Below, one piece after another: positions 26,037-36,493 of a stretch of DNA of 64,000 bases. Source of the stretch: Norana najaformis. Its lineage: Eukaryota > Annelida > Clitellata > Crassiclitellata > Hormogastridae. The number at the start of each line of letters is the position of its first letter. The stretch's first letter is position 1. The notes beneath the pieces were generated by a model. That model was not told the origin of the DNA. It was given only the letters and a program-made list of their open reading frames with translations, and made no database searches. The translations under genes were made by a program, and so were the position numbers. The stretch spans positions 43,188,896 to 43,252,895 of the forward strand of contig OZ029916.1 of the NCBI GenBank assembly GCA_964023275.1. The letters run 5' to 3'.

Positions 26037-28367
26037 ATGGAAGTGAAGGCAGAAACTGAACGTGTGCGCGCACTGTTGATGGACACTATTATTCTGCTGT
26101 GTAAAAATGGACTGCGCTTTGAAAAGGAACTCAAAGTCCAGGGGTTGATTGGAATAACTGTTGATACTGATGTATTCCTCGTCCACATTAATGAAGAGTT
26201 TAGTGACTGCAATGATAGGGTCATACTTAAACAAGAAACTAGCAGTCTTAACCATGACAAATCAGTGACACATTTCAGTCAATCAGACCAAGTGGGCATT
26301 ACAAAGCGTGTTCAGCAGCATACTACGACTGGTATGTTTCAACAAAGTCACAAGTTTGTTGATATTGATCAACCAGATTCCCTTAGTAATGCAGTCAAAG
26401 AAGAGACAGTTGATTACGGTGATGGTGACTGCAGGATTTCTTCTAAAGATGATGACTGCTACAACAGATATAATAACAGTGAAACCAGACTTCTTGGCTG
26501 CATGCAAGAAGATGCTTCTCAAAGATCTCTGCCCCGCTGGTCTTTTCTCAGCAACAACAACAACGTTGAAATAAACGATGTAATGGACGATGGATTGTTC
26601 ATGTCGGGTTATGCTGACTCCTCGGCTTCTTATTCTCAACAGCAGCCACTGAGGCATCTGGATGGGCAAGTGCAGCATACAATGGTGAGTTTATGTAGCG
26701 GTTTGTGCAGTGGTGTAAGAGCGTTAGGTAAAGGGAGCTTATTAAGCCAACACTCTAGCTTTGGCAGTCTGAGGCCATGAGTGAGTGGCAGTTGCTAATG
26801 CATTTATCTTTTACACCTGTTTTAAATCCCAGTGGGTCATGAGAAAGTGACAGTTTGCTGTTCAACCACACAACCTATTTTAGTTTGGTTGCAGTTGTCG
26901 TGTTTGTGATTCATATGAAAGTTCAACCTGAGGACCGCATCTTAAAGCTCCATTACAGTCGAATTAATGTTAATAGAAGCATCTAAGTGAATGAGTGATT
27001 ACAGTACTCAGATTTAATCACCTTCTGGAGAGCAAGTAGAGACTAGCAGTACTTTTACTGGTAAATACTGTAATTGATCTTGTAATTTCTTTTTTTAGTC
27101 ACAAATTTGTATACCGCCACTTCAAGAAAAACACTCCTCAGAGGTGCTTCTGACCTGACAACACAGGACATCAATCAAACAATGGTTTTCAAGCGCTTAC
27201 ATACAAGAGGTCAAGAAGATCTTTTGGGCAACTTATAGGAAGGTGGACTGACCACAGCGAAGCTTCTGTGCCCCAATTATATTCTACACATTCCTTTGGT
27301 ACCTAGACTTCTTATATTCTGAACCATGAAAATACTAGGCGTACATACTTTCTAGATGGCAAATGAAAAGCTTTTTCTTGGTGAATAACTTAGAGCTATT
27401 TCTTGGTTAGGTTAAAGCCTTTTCTTGATAGCTAACCAAAAGTTGTTCTTGGTGGCTAGCTCAAAGCTGTTTCTAGGTGGTTAGGCCAAAGCCTCTTCTT
27501 AATGGCTAACCCAAAGCTTTTTCTTGGTTTCTAACCAAGAGCTTCTTCTTGTTGGCTAACTGTAAGAATTTTCTTGGTGGATAGCCCAATGCTTTATGAA
27601 GTTTCTGTACTCACTCCTCAGAGCCTCACTTGGCAAGTTCTTGGAAATTCTTGAATATGAAGTTCTTGGATTATTGTTTACTTGCGGCTGCCATTTGTCA
27701 GTCTGATCTCAAAATTGTCGAAGTGCTAGCCATCAAAAGCTTGAAAACGAAAGCAGACTTGAGAAAAACACCCAGCTAACTCACACACATTGGGACTATG
27801 TTGGACCAGTGTTGTCCAATGTTTGTGTGTGGCAGGGCAAATGTGGAACGTGATCTGTGTTTTAACTTGAAGTTTTAAGTGGCATTCTGTATTTTACAGG
27901 AAAGTAATTTGGTCCACTGGACAGATACCTCACCATTCTCCACACCTGATCGACTCAGCAACAGACCGTTAGCCAATCGATCTCACCCTGTCATCAGAAA
28001 ACGCAAGACCATAACCAGAGGCCGAGGAAGGATCAAAAACGCTTGGTTCCCAGAAAGCAAACCAGAACCAATGATTAGTTCTGAGTGGCCAACGTCGTCT
28101 GAATACGCAATGTCATCAGTCCATGAAAGAACAAAACCAGTGGGCAGAGGAAGTGTAAGAGCAAAGGTAGAGACACAAGCGTCTGATGGGTTTTCCTATG
28201 GCAAGCTGACTGTGACCAAGTATGTGTGCAATATTTGCGGAGCCAGTTACAAGCACCAGTGCAATCTTCTAACTCATCAGGTCAGAGTTCATGGACGACA
28301 GAAGAAGAAGACTGGTCGACGTCCAAAGAAACTGGACCCAGATGATGATGACCTTGGTCCGATGTAA
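26037..28367 (+). CDS. Single C2H2 zinc-finger protein, two exons
   Basis: Likely nuclear DNA- or RNA-binding protein, specific function unknown. Exon 1 is 26037-26684 (216 codons) ending at AATG/GTGAGT. Exon 2 is 27900-28367 after TTTTACAG. The phase is kept and the product is 371 residues. I chose the ATG at 26037 (MEVKAETERVRALLMD); upstream in-frame codons at 25977 look like leader. Residues 1-55 (ERVRALLMDTIILLCKNG, then IGITVDTDVFLVHIN) look like a folded helical/beta block of a kind I recall at the N-terminus of other invertebrate C2H2 proteins (recollection, not searched). The middle is polar and low in complexity. The C-terminal third has a basic RKRKTITRGRGR stretch, then the finger YVCNICGASYKHQCNLL to H and H (C-x2-C-x12-H-x4-H), followed by GRQKKKTGRRPKK. 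AATAAA at 28378-28383 is 10 bp after the stop. The intron carries a LINE fragment and a 25-bp minisatellite. Confidence 0.85.
27125..27235 (-). mobile_element. LINE 3' fragment in the zinc-finger gene intron
   Basis: On the minus strand a remnant of the LINE ORF2 C-terminus (CGCTTGAAAACCATTGTTTG) is followed by TGTTGTCAGGTCAGAAGCACC. The copy at 45920-46075 has the same order (KTILFDRG, then TTGTCAGGTCAGGGGCACC). Confidence 0.6.
27366..27600 (+). repeat. 25-bp minisatellite, about nine units, in the zinc-finger gene intron
   Basis: Units follow AAAGCTTTTTCTTGGTGGCTAACCC with substitutions. Neighbouring units differ by several bases, so the array is not newly expanded. Confidence 0.85.
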
Positions 28368-29250
28368 AATGCATCCAAATAAATCCCCACAATTTCCATG
28401 ACTTTGTTTTGTTTAAAAGTTGCAGGTGCATTAAATGTTTTCAATTGTCACAAATAATAACTCACATTAATTTAGAAGTGTCAGACATATGTACGGCAGT
28501 AAATGTGTGCTGACAATCAGGGTTTCCTTTTCTTCAATCAGTTACTATCCTAAAATGGAGATGTATATACAGTTTGAAGATCAGTGATGCTCAGCCTTCA
28601 AGAAATAGGAGGATTGATTCCATTTTTACTTAGGATTACCATAGTTATTACAGATCAGCTAGTATCGGCAAGAATAAGTGTTCACTTGTTTGTCATTTGT
28701 TTATTTCTAATATTTAAAGCATATTTACTTGCAAGAAACTTGGATGATACTAAGTGAGATTTTAAAACCAAACTGAAGTTCGTGTTTCTAGCAGACTATT
28801 GGAATTTGTTTTGTCGTAATTGATGTTTAATGCAGGTTGTATTTTTAATTTTAAGTTACTGATTGCTGTTGGAAATGCACAATGTCAATTTTATTAGAGC
28901 TCAGAAAGTGCTTTTAAAAATTCTGTTCATCATGTTCTTGTAGTTTTATGATTTTGGTTATGTTGTGATGGTGTGTTCATGTTTGTTGCATTAACCCTTT
29001 GCCTGCCAGATATTACAGACATTACAGGTGATTGATTCAGAGCGGTAGTCGGGGTAATTTCAAGAAAGGACTTCCAACATTCTTCTCTTTAAAAATGAAG
29101 GCTGTCTGCGTGTATGCACATTGGACACCGTGTATTTACACAGGCAACGGTGTTGAAGATCTCGGCCAATAAATGCATTGGAAAATGAGCAGCTGGAAAA
29201 AACTTGTACAATTTACTGTTTTAAATTTATTCAATTTACCTACAACCGCG
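28368..29250. other. Zinc-finger gene 3' flank
   Basis: AT-rich, no open frame of interest. It may include an extended 3' UTR. Nothing else was recognised. Confidence 0.4.
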
Positions 29251-29279
29251 TTAGCGTCATGCCCTTTCCAACTGACCTT

Positions 29280-29620
29280 TGAAGAGCCAGCTGGCGGCAT
29301 CTGCTGAGCGCGATTGGACGGGGTTCAGCCTATCCCATTTAAAAGCAGCTAACGCCATCTGTTGAATAAGAAAATGAAAAAGAACACAGTAGTAGAATTT
29401 TATGTTTAACGACGCTGTGACATAACAAAGTTGTTTATCGTCGTTCTTTATCAAAGCTTGGCAATGGCACCACCCGAGTACGACAGTGATTTTTTTCTGA
29501 ATGGAGCGCAAGCCGCCTTTCCAGTTAAGAAGCACCTGGCGCCATATTCTGAATGATAATGAACGCACTTCAAACTGGCCTTCATGGTAAGATTAGCTGG
29601 CGCCGTCTACTGAATACAAA
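29280..29620 (-). promoter_or_regulatory. Cluster of four CTCF-like motifs
   Basis: Four related sites at 29289-29308, 29347-29366, 29532-29553 and 29595-29614, all with the same orientation on the minus strand. The best reads TTCAGTAGACGGCGCCAGCT, close to the CTCF core (CCASYAGRKGGCRS). The others keep the CAGATGGCG core with one to three mismatches. Pairs are about 58 and 63 bp apart, so a degenerate tandem duplication may have produced them. Regulatory function is inference. Confidence 0.35.
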
Positions 29621-29644
29621 TTTAACCTGTAAACGCGAATTTTG

Positions 29645-29825
29645 CCGTTATCGTAACACGAAGCATCGTAATCGTAAAAACTCAACATTTCTACAGCGCC
29701 CAATGAAAGCTAAGTCGCGGTTACCAGCTTATTCATAGACGCTCAGTCAAAACAAAATCGAAAGGTAGGAGGGGTTCGGTTTCTGGCCAAGATCGAACAG
29801 TCAGTAAAGCAGGCAAGCAGGACCT
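29645..29825 (-). mobile_element. LINE family A 3' end
   Basis: Minus-strand 3' UTR and tail (GGGCGCTGTAGAAATGTTGA, then ATTACG-like repeats), truncated before the ORF2 remnant. Confidence 0.65.
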
Positions 29826-30240
29826 AACACCTTGGCTGAAAACTGTAACAGGCGTCAATTCGATCTTTGAAAGAGATTTTCTTCTTTGTGGTTACGGGAA
29901 GGATGACGATTTGATCTGACACGCAACATATTTCATCCCGCAAAACATCGTTTCAGACTGGTTGTTCAACCATTTCTTCGAGGTCGAGTGAATTTACTGT
30001 CTTAAATTTAGTCGCAGTTTGAAGTTAAGTGTTTTCCAAAGATTCAGTTGAAATGACCGGCATAGCCAGAAACGAAACTTAATTCTCATCATTAAAGCTG
30101 TCGATAATAAAGTTTCATGGCATTCACAGCTGAACAAATTTGCGGATTATTTTTAGTTAGATCTAGTATTGTCTGTACTGCATGCAGAGAAACTGGTAAA
30201 GAAAAACGAAGCCAACGACGTTCTGATATCGAATGGTTAA

Positions 30241-30563
30241 ACTTCAACTCCATTCGATTTAGCGATCTTCTTCACGAAAGAAATTGTACACTGCGAAAAA
30301 CATGAGGTAAATTTAAAGGCAGCACTGACGTCATAGAGAGCAAGAAGAGTGACATGGCCATGGTCAAAGGCATGAAAGATGTCAGCTAGAAGGCGGGTGA
30401 TGAGTGATTCTGTCGAATGGAATTTCCTAAAACCAGATTGAAGGGGAGGCATGAGAGAATTAGATTCAAGGTATTCAACCAGGCCCAAACCTCAACTCCA
30501 CTCAATGTAACGATCTTTTTCACGAAAGAAATTCCGCACAGCGAAAAACATGAGGTAAATTTA
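30241..30563. repeat. Two 75-bp direct repeats bracketing a LINE reverse-transcriptase fragment
   Basis: 30241-30315 and 30489-30563 align end to end, both running from an AC(T/C)TCAACTCCA(T/C)TC-like start to ACATGAGGTAAATTTA, with about ten mismatches. The 173 bp between them is minus-strand reverse-transcriptase sequence. A 75-bp direct repeat is far longer than a normal LINE target duplication. Confidence 0.8.
30316..30488 (-). mobile_element. LINE reverse-transcriptase fragment
   Basis: The minus-strand frame contains LMPPLQSGFRKFHSTESLIT and then LLALYDVSAAF, the classic QSGFR-x-x-HSTE and D-x-SAAF motifs of CR1/L2-type reverse transcriptase (palm, motif A). Both ends are truncated. 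Confidence 0.9.
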
Positions 30564-30751
30564 CACTCTGCGATGGTTTCAGCATTCGCAGCGCATGCGC
30601 GCGCTTTGTCGTTTTTCGCAAGCGTTAGTTAATTGGACGAAAAGGCGCACATCTTAAGGATGACAAGATGTTTGACCTTTTCAGAGAAAAACAGTAACCT
30701 GTACCAAATTTCGATTTGTCTCTTTTGGTTCAAACTTTTCAGAGAATGCGG

Positions 30752-31015
30752 TCGTAATCGTAATCGCAATCCTGAAATTTCTACAGCGCCCAACGAAAGC
30801 CACGTCACGAGGACCAGCTTATTCACAGGCGCTCAGTCAAAACAAAATCGATAGGCAAAAAGGGTTCGGTTCCAGATGAAGATCCAAAAGTCAGGCAGAC
30901 AGAGAGACAGCGTGGTAGCTACGGTGCTATTTGGGATTGGAGCGGAAAGAGAGCTAAGAGGAAGAAGGGGTTTCAGGATAGGATCTGTGAAAGAGGAATG
31001 TTTTCACTCATTTCG
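30752..31015 (-). mobile_element. LINE family A 3' end
   Basis: Minus-strand copy with the ORF2 end remnant (GTGAAAACATTCCTCTTTC), conserved 3' UTR and ATTACG tail. It lies about 190 bp from the reverse-transcriptase fragment in the same orientation; both could be parts of one rearranged insertion. Confidence 0.7.
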
Positions 31016-31500
31016 GTCAGTACTTGTTTAACCATCTCATCGTAAATGCCTATTCGACAATGGATATTTATATAAGATAGCCAAGCTATTTGCTTGTGGA
31101 GCAGCTTCACATCTGCAACAAAGAATATTTTTTAAACGCACTAAAAGAAAAAATGTACCAAGGCGTATCATTCCTGTACAAAATGCTACATATGCATCAA
31201 ACTCTGAGTAATTAGTTCGCGTACATGACATCTTTATTTGACTCATCGGTAAAAATAAAGTGTCTGCGATTTTTCGATTGTTCGAAATGATCGGACTTCG
31301 CAACGTTGACTTTTAGCGTAACGTTAACTCGAGGAATGACACACAGTCTTTGAATTCTTAACCTAAAACTAATTAAATGAAAAATTCATTGGCAACGGTA
31401 CCTCAATCGTAGTTTGTAAGAGTTTGAGCTACCTCCTAACGAGGGTCAGTTTTACTTCACCTGTTAAAATGAGGACCGCCTCAATTTCCACTAATTCTAA
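31016..31500. other. Non-coding stretch
   Basis: Only short frames; nothing recognised. Confidence 0.4.
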
Positions 31501-32070
31501 TTATGGTTTTTATATTGTCAGATTTTAAAGGAGATTTTAAGTTTCTTTCTCAGAAGTAGAACAAGAAAGAAGAAAAATAGAAAAGCGAAAGAAGAATTGC
31601 ATTTTTTTAGATTTTAACTTTAAAACTTTAAGACATTAAACTTCTAGATTTTAAAAAAAGATATCGAAAATATTTTGGATATGAAACAGAAGGAAAAAGA
31701 AGAAGAAAGAATGGAATTCTTTCAAAATTTAAATTTTAGATTTTTCCTTTTATAAATTGAAACTTTAAAGTGTAAAACATTTTAGGTTTTGAAACTGATT
31801 TTAAACTTCTTTATGAGAAGAAGAAAGAAGCAAAAAGAAGAAGAAGGAAAAAGAATCGAATTCTTTTAGAATTAACACTTTTAATTGGAATTTTTATACT
31901 TTAAAATTTTAAACTCGTAGCAAACTTCAAACTCTTAAAAATCTTAAACTCTTCAACAGATTTAAACTTCTTTCTGAGAAGAAGAAGAACTAGAAAGGAA
32001 GAAAAGAAGAAATAAGAAGTAGGAAGAATTGAATTCTTATAGATATTAAATGTTTAAAATTTAGCCTTTG
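31500..32070. repeat. Satellite-like array of purine-rich and TTTAAA-rich blocks
   Basis: Three to four degenerate units of about 150-165 bp. Each has TTTTAAACTTCTTTCTGAGA, a GAAGAA-rich purine run, GAATTGAATTCTTTTAGA and an AT-rich stretch of TTTAAACTTTAAAA words. Purine-run starts near 31540, 31690, 31810 and 31975 set the period. Confidence 0.65.
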
Positions 32071-33060
32071 AACTTTTAAACTTTAAAAATTTCGAGGTCA
32101 GTGCAATACAAATGTACATGTTTACAAAAATAATGTTGCATCAATAATTTCCAAATCTAATGCTCGTCACCTGGCCCAGCCAGTCACATCAGAACAGAGC
32201 CATTTCAAGATCATCAAATACATCACTTTTGCCGTATTCTCAACTGGTTATCTTTTGTCCATTCTTACAAATTCTGTTCACGAACCACATACTTATAAGC
32301 TGTGTTGTCAAATATGAAACTTCTCTGTTGCTTCTAAATATATCGATAGGCTTGCCGGTGTAGTAGAGAATGTTATCACCCATCAATAATTTTGCAGAAA
32401 TTTTGCGGTTTGATGTATATGTATTTAGCAGGTTGTGGAAGATAAATTGAAATGTATATTCGTCTTGCCAGTCCAGAATAACATAAAAACGGTATAAGGT
32501 CATTATACACAATGGGTTACAAATAACCGTGCGTGACTGATGAAGACATTGAACCGGAAACCAATGCGATAACAGTCACTGCTAGTTTTCAAAATCGCTA
32601 ATGGCAGTTTATGTTACGCAAAAAAGTAAATCAGATGAGATTGCATTAGATTAGAATAGATTGGATTGGGTAGGATTGGATCGGAATAGACTAAACTGGA
32701 CTCGAATGTAATGGATTGCATCTGATCATATATAAAATTCGGTCTCCTTAGATTCTTCACTTCCGGATAATTAATTATCCTAATAATCAGGAAGGCCGGA
32801 CAGGCTCCAAGTTCTGAAATTCACAGAAAGTTTCAGGCAACTTTCGATTGCTTTTTATTTTGCTAGCTTATTTTTTCGTGTGCACAATTTTAAAATTGAT
32901 TTTATAGATAGGTAAATTCATATTTGTTTAATGTATATGTAGATATTATTTCATTCATCGGCTTTCATAACTCTGACAACATAGTTGAAGCCTGTTCCGA
33001 AGAATTTGAAATTTTACTTTGCTCCCATTAAGACTGAAAGAATTGTGAAGCTACTTAACA
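32071..33060. other. Intergenic stretch upstream of the methyltransferase gene
   Basis: AT-rich with a degenerate GATTG/GATTA run at 32640-32715. No gene recognised; the methyltransferase promoter is probably within the last few hundred bases. Confidence 0.4.
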
Positions 33061-33884
33061 ATGGATCGAAAACTCTTGTTATTTTTAGCAGTGCTTGGTG
33101 TTTGTGCTATCTTCTACAGCCTACACAGTGCTATCCTAAATAGCTTACACAGTGCAGAAAATAAATTAACAAATTCTGCGCGTTTTAAACTTGATTTTAT
33201 CTCACCAATCTATAGGAAGTGTCAGGATCTATTTTCGAATACACCGGCTGACAATTTCTCCATGTCGTCTATGTTTCAACAAATGGCCAAAGCATTCGAA
33301 GCTGAAGTCAGGGTTGCGACCAGTGGAGTTAGGGAGGGATTTTCACAACAGTTAAAGCAACAGTATTTGGCTTTGCATTACCTTGCGGGGCAGAAGCATG
33401 TAAAAACCATATGCGAAACTGGATTTAACTTTGGCCACAGTTCGTTCAATTTCCTGTTGTGCATTCTTTTGATCTTGGGATTCATAAGTATGCACATCGT
33501 ATGTCAGGATACGTGAAAAGACTTTTTCCGGAAAGATTTTTTATTCATTTTGGAGGCTCTCTTAAAACAATTCCAAAGTTTATCGAAGAAGATTCAGACG
33601 TTACATGTGACATCATGTTCGTGGACGGGGGTCACTTGTATGACGTTGCATTATCTGATATTATACTATTTGCTAAAATGGCAAATTTGGAGAGAAATAT
33701 TATGATATTTGACGATTATGCAACTGCTTCTACAAACAAGTTTGGAAAAGCCTGGGAAAAAGCTATAACGACGGGAGTCGTTAGCGAACTGATGCGGTGT
33801 GGCTACGGAGAAATATCATCCGCACATAGAGGATTTACAATCGGAGAAGTGAAGAAGAGACCTGAATTGAAGGAATCTGTGTAA
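33061..33884 (+). pseudogene. Membrane-anchored class I SAM methyltransferase, frameshifted
   Basis: The frame opening at 33061 (MDRKLLLFLAVLGVCAIFYS) has a type II signal anchor (about residues 4-22), a stem with a short internal duplication (LHSAILNSLHSAE) and then the SAM-binding motif I (ICETGFNFGHSS). Around 33450-33456 it leaves frame. The next frame continues the same fold (VVHSFDLGIHKYA with the acidic D, then CDIMFVDGGHLYDVA, then MIFDDYA) to a stop at 33884. The join lacks the five or six residues normally found between GHSS and the SFDLG strand, so a short deletion (length 1 mod 3) explains both the gap and the frame change. No splice sites flank the point. This resembles the Methyltransf_24 type of small-molecule or sugar methyltransferase. 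It is either a pseudogene, since everything else is intact, or an assembly deletion. Confidence 0.75.
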
Positions 33885-34154
33885 AATAACTGTCGAGTTC
33901 AGATTTGACTGAGCCTTAAATTATATGACATCCATATGTCAAATACCAGATGCATGAACCCTTTAGTACTAGCATTCTTGTGCCTTAAGCTTTGAACTTG
34001 GGGTCGGAACCAAAATGAGGACTATGGTAGATCTATGTAAATTGCCTAAAAAGCAAAATACATCGTTTTTGTCTGTTAATAAAATTTTAATGGCATGTTT
34101 CGCTTATGGCATATGTTACTATATATTAATTGCATATGCATGTAATGTCTATTA

Positions 34155-35920
34155 CAGTGGTGTGCAAAAGTTTTGAATCACCCAACATTTTTGCGTTTCT
34201 TCAATTTCCATGGCTATTATCTCTAGTCAGCCATATAGCTAAAAAAGTTAATTCTACGTCGCGTTGCAGGGAATGTATTTAGCTTTGAAAAGTAACATCT
34301 TCAGATGGATTACTTTTAATTCACGTTGGTTATGGTACGCATACATGAACCTCCACCCTACAAGTAGAAATGACGGATTGTGCGTTGAAGTTGGATCGAG
34401 ATTAACCAATCACTGCTCCTTAAGCTGACCAATCACAAGGTTTATTTAGTCAACCAATCACGTAGGAGACAGCTTGCGCGCGTGAAACGGCTATAAATAA
34501 ACGTGGGATTCTGGGTATCATCGACAGTTTGGGACTTGAACGGCACCATGAAGAAGGGTCCGAACCTCACAATGGAGCAGCGAGTTCGTGTGTCCGTGAT
34601 GGACCAAGAGGGCTTTTCGAGCCGCCAGATCGCCAGAAGAATCGGCTGCAGTCAGAGCGCGGTTGTCCAGATTCTGAAGAAGATTAAGGAGACGGGGTCA
34701 GTGGTCGACAGGGTTCGCACCAGTCGTCCACGCGCGTCGACGTCACGCCAGGACCGCGCACTTCGCCGCATATCTCTTGCCAACTGCAAGATATCGTCAC
34801 CTGAACTGCTATGTGAGTGGTGGGAGAAGTGCAACGTCGCTGTCAGCTCATCAACAGTGCGTCGCCGGTGCCTGCAGTTCGGTCTGAGGGGATGCAAGGC
34901 ACGGGGGAAGCCTCTGATGACCGACGTCCAGAGGCGCAACCGAATCCTGTGGGCACGGCGGTACTCCAGCTGGAGTTGTAAGATGTGGAGAAGGTGCTTT
35001 TCAGCGACGAAAGCACCTTCTGCTTGTTTGGCAACCAAGGACACACGTATGTGAGGAAGTTTCCTGGAGAAGAATTCAAGCCAGAGTGCCTGAACCTGAC
35101 GGTGAAGCATCCCCTGAAGATCATGGCCTAGGGCTGCATGGCTGCCAGTGGCGTCGGGCGCCTGCATATCGTCGATGGAACGGTCAACGCAACCAAGTAC
35201 ATCGAACTACTGCAGAAGTGCATGTTGCCATCAGCTCAGCAGCTGCTCCCGCGTCAGTTCTTGTTTCAGGATGACAATGCGCCATGCCATCGTGCCAAAA
35301 CTGTCACCAAGTGGAAGCACCAGAACAACATCAGAACGCTGGACTGGCCCGCCCAATCACCGGATCTGAATCCGATTGAGAATCTCTGGCACAAAGTAGC
35401 CTTGGAAATATCCAAGAGACATCCGACCACCAATCGCCAGCTGATCGAGTCGCTCATTGCCGCCTGGAACCGTGTCGTAACCCATGACCACCTCGTCAAG
35501 CTGGTCCACTCAATGCCGACACGCTGCAGACAAGTGGTAAAGAGCAAGGGCTGGCCCATCAAGTACTGATCCATCACTGACACATTAAATCGGCCTTCTT
35601 CAAGGCCACAACATGATAGAGAAGGCTTACGATCGCAGAGAAATGCTCGTTATTTCATCTCAACACATGCACGTGTACTATACACAGAAGAGGCATGGGC
35701 CGGTTTTTTGACTTTTTTCATATCGGCCTATCCACCATGTGGTAAAAATTTATTGTCATGTTATTTCAAAGAAATAAAGTTACGAAATGGTAAACAAACT
35801 ATATGACAACAATTATTTCATAAGCATATTATTACTGCAACATTATTTACCTCAATACAGAGCATTGAATAAAAGAATTGCAAAAATTGGCAGGTGATTC
35901 AAAACTTTTGCACACCACTG
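34155..35920 (+). mobile_element. Tc1 family DNA transposon, nearly full length
   Basis: Terminal inverted repeats begin CAGTGGTGTGCAAAAGTTTT (34155) and end with the complement (35920). The outer 28 bp are perfect and the similarity continues for about 50 bp. TA dinucleotides flank both ends (34153-34154 and 35921-35922), the Tc1/mariner target duplication. The transposase frame lies inside on the plus strand. Confidence 0.95.
34548..35569 (+). pseudogene. Tc1 transposase, DD34E, disabled
   Basis: About 340 codons. The N-terminus has two helix-turn-helix DNA-binding parts (RQIARRIGCSQSAVVQILKK and STVRRRCLQFGLRG). The catalytic core keeps the first D (VLFSDESTFCLFG), the second D (QDDNAPCH) and the E (SPDLNPIENLW), with 34 residues between the second D and the E. 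Two lesions break it: a one-base frame change near 34970-34980, before DVEKVLFSDE, and a TAG at about 35128 in IMA*GCMAASG, where the family has a tryptophan. The element could move only with transposase from elsewhere. The antisense open frames are shadows. Confidence 0.93.
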
Positions 35921-36493
35921 TAGTTGAAAAACGGTGTGTAGAGGTCGGCGGTAGGAGCCAAATACGCCAGGAAGACTTATTTATTTTTGTTTATATTACT
36001 TATCTGTGCGTTTCCAAGCAGAATTTGAAGGAGATACATGTAGATAATGGCTAATGCGAGGAGCTGGTCGCCGTTAGGTGTTCTCGTGGTAGAATGTGCC
36101 ACAAGTCAGGGTTTTGTAGTTACAATAACGTCGCACAAAATGCAGCTGTTTACAAACTGTGGGTACGGATATTTATACGAGTGAACAGCTATGGCTGCAC
36201 ACCTCGATTTATGTTGAAAACCTTGCCGTTGAGACTGTTAAAAGCGATGCAGTTGGACATTCCGGTTTGCTTTTAGGCGTGATAACACTGATCCTAGGCG
36301 AGGTACTTGCTTATATATTGCTTGTTTATATATTTGATCAATAAATATTCAGTAAAACTACGGTTTCCTTGATTCAATGGTAAACTTAGTTAGTCCTCTT
36401 TTACACTTTATAGTGTTTACTTGACATCTTGCTCACGTCACGACGTCGTCTAAAAATCATTGCACAAGGAATCGCTATCTTGACCATCGACTG
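35921..36493. other. Non-coding stretch
   Basis: Short frames only (36094-36344). Nothing recognised. Confidence 0.4.

Noticed and set aside
27366..27600. CRISPR-like array of short repeats
   Set aside because: Units are head-to-tail without unique spacers, in an intron of a eukaryotic gene; it is a minisatellite.
34652..35583. Antisense open frames of up to 171 codons within the Tc1 element
   Set aside because: They mirror the transposase coding strand, with no independent start context or domain; they are shadows of its codon structure.
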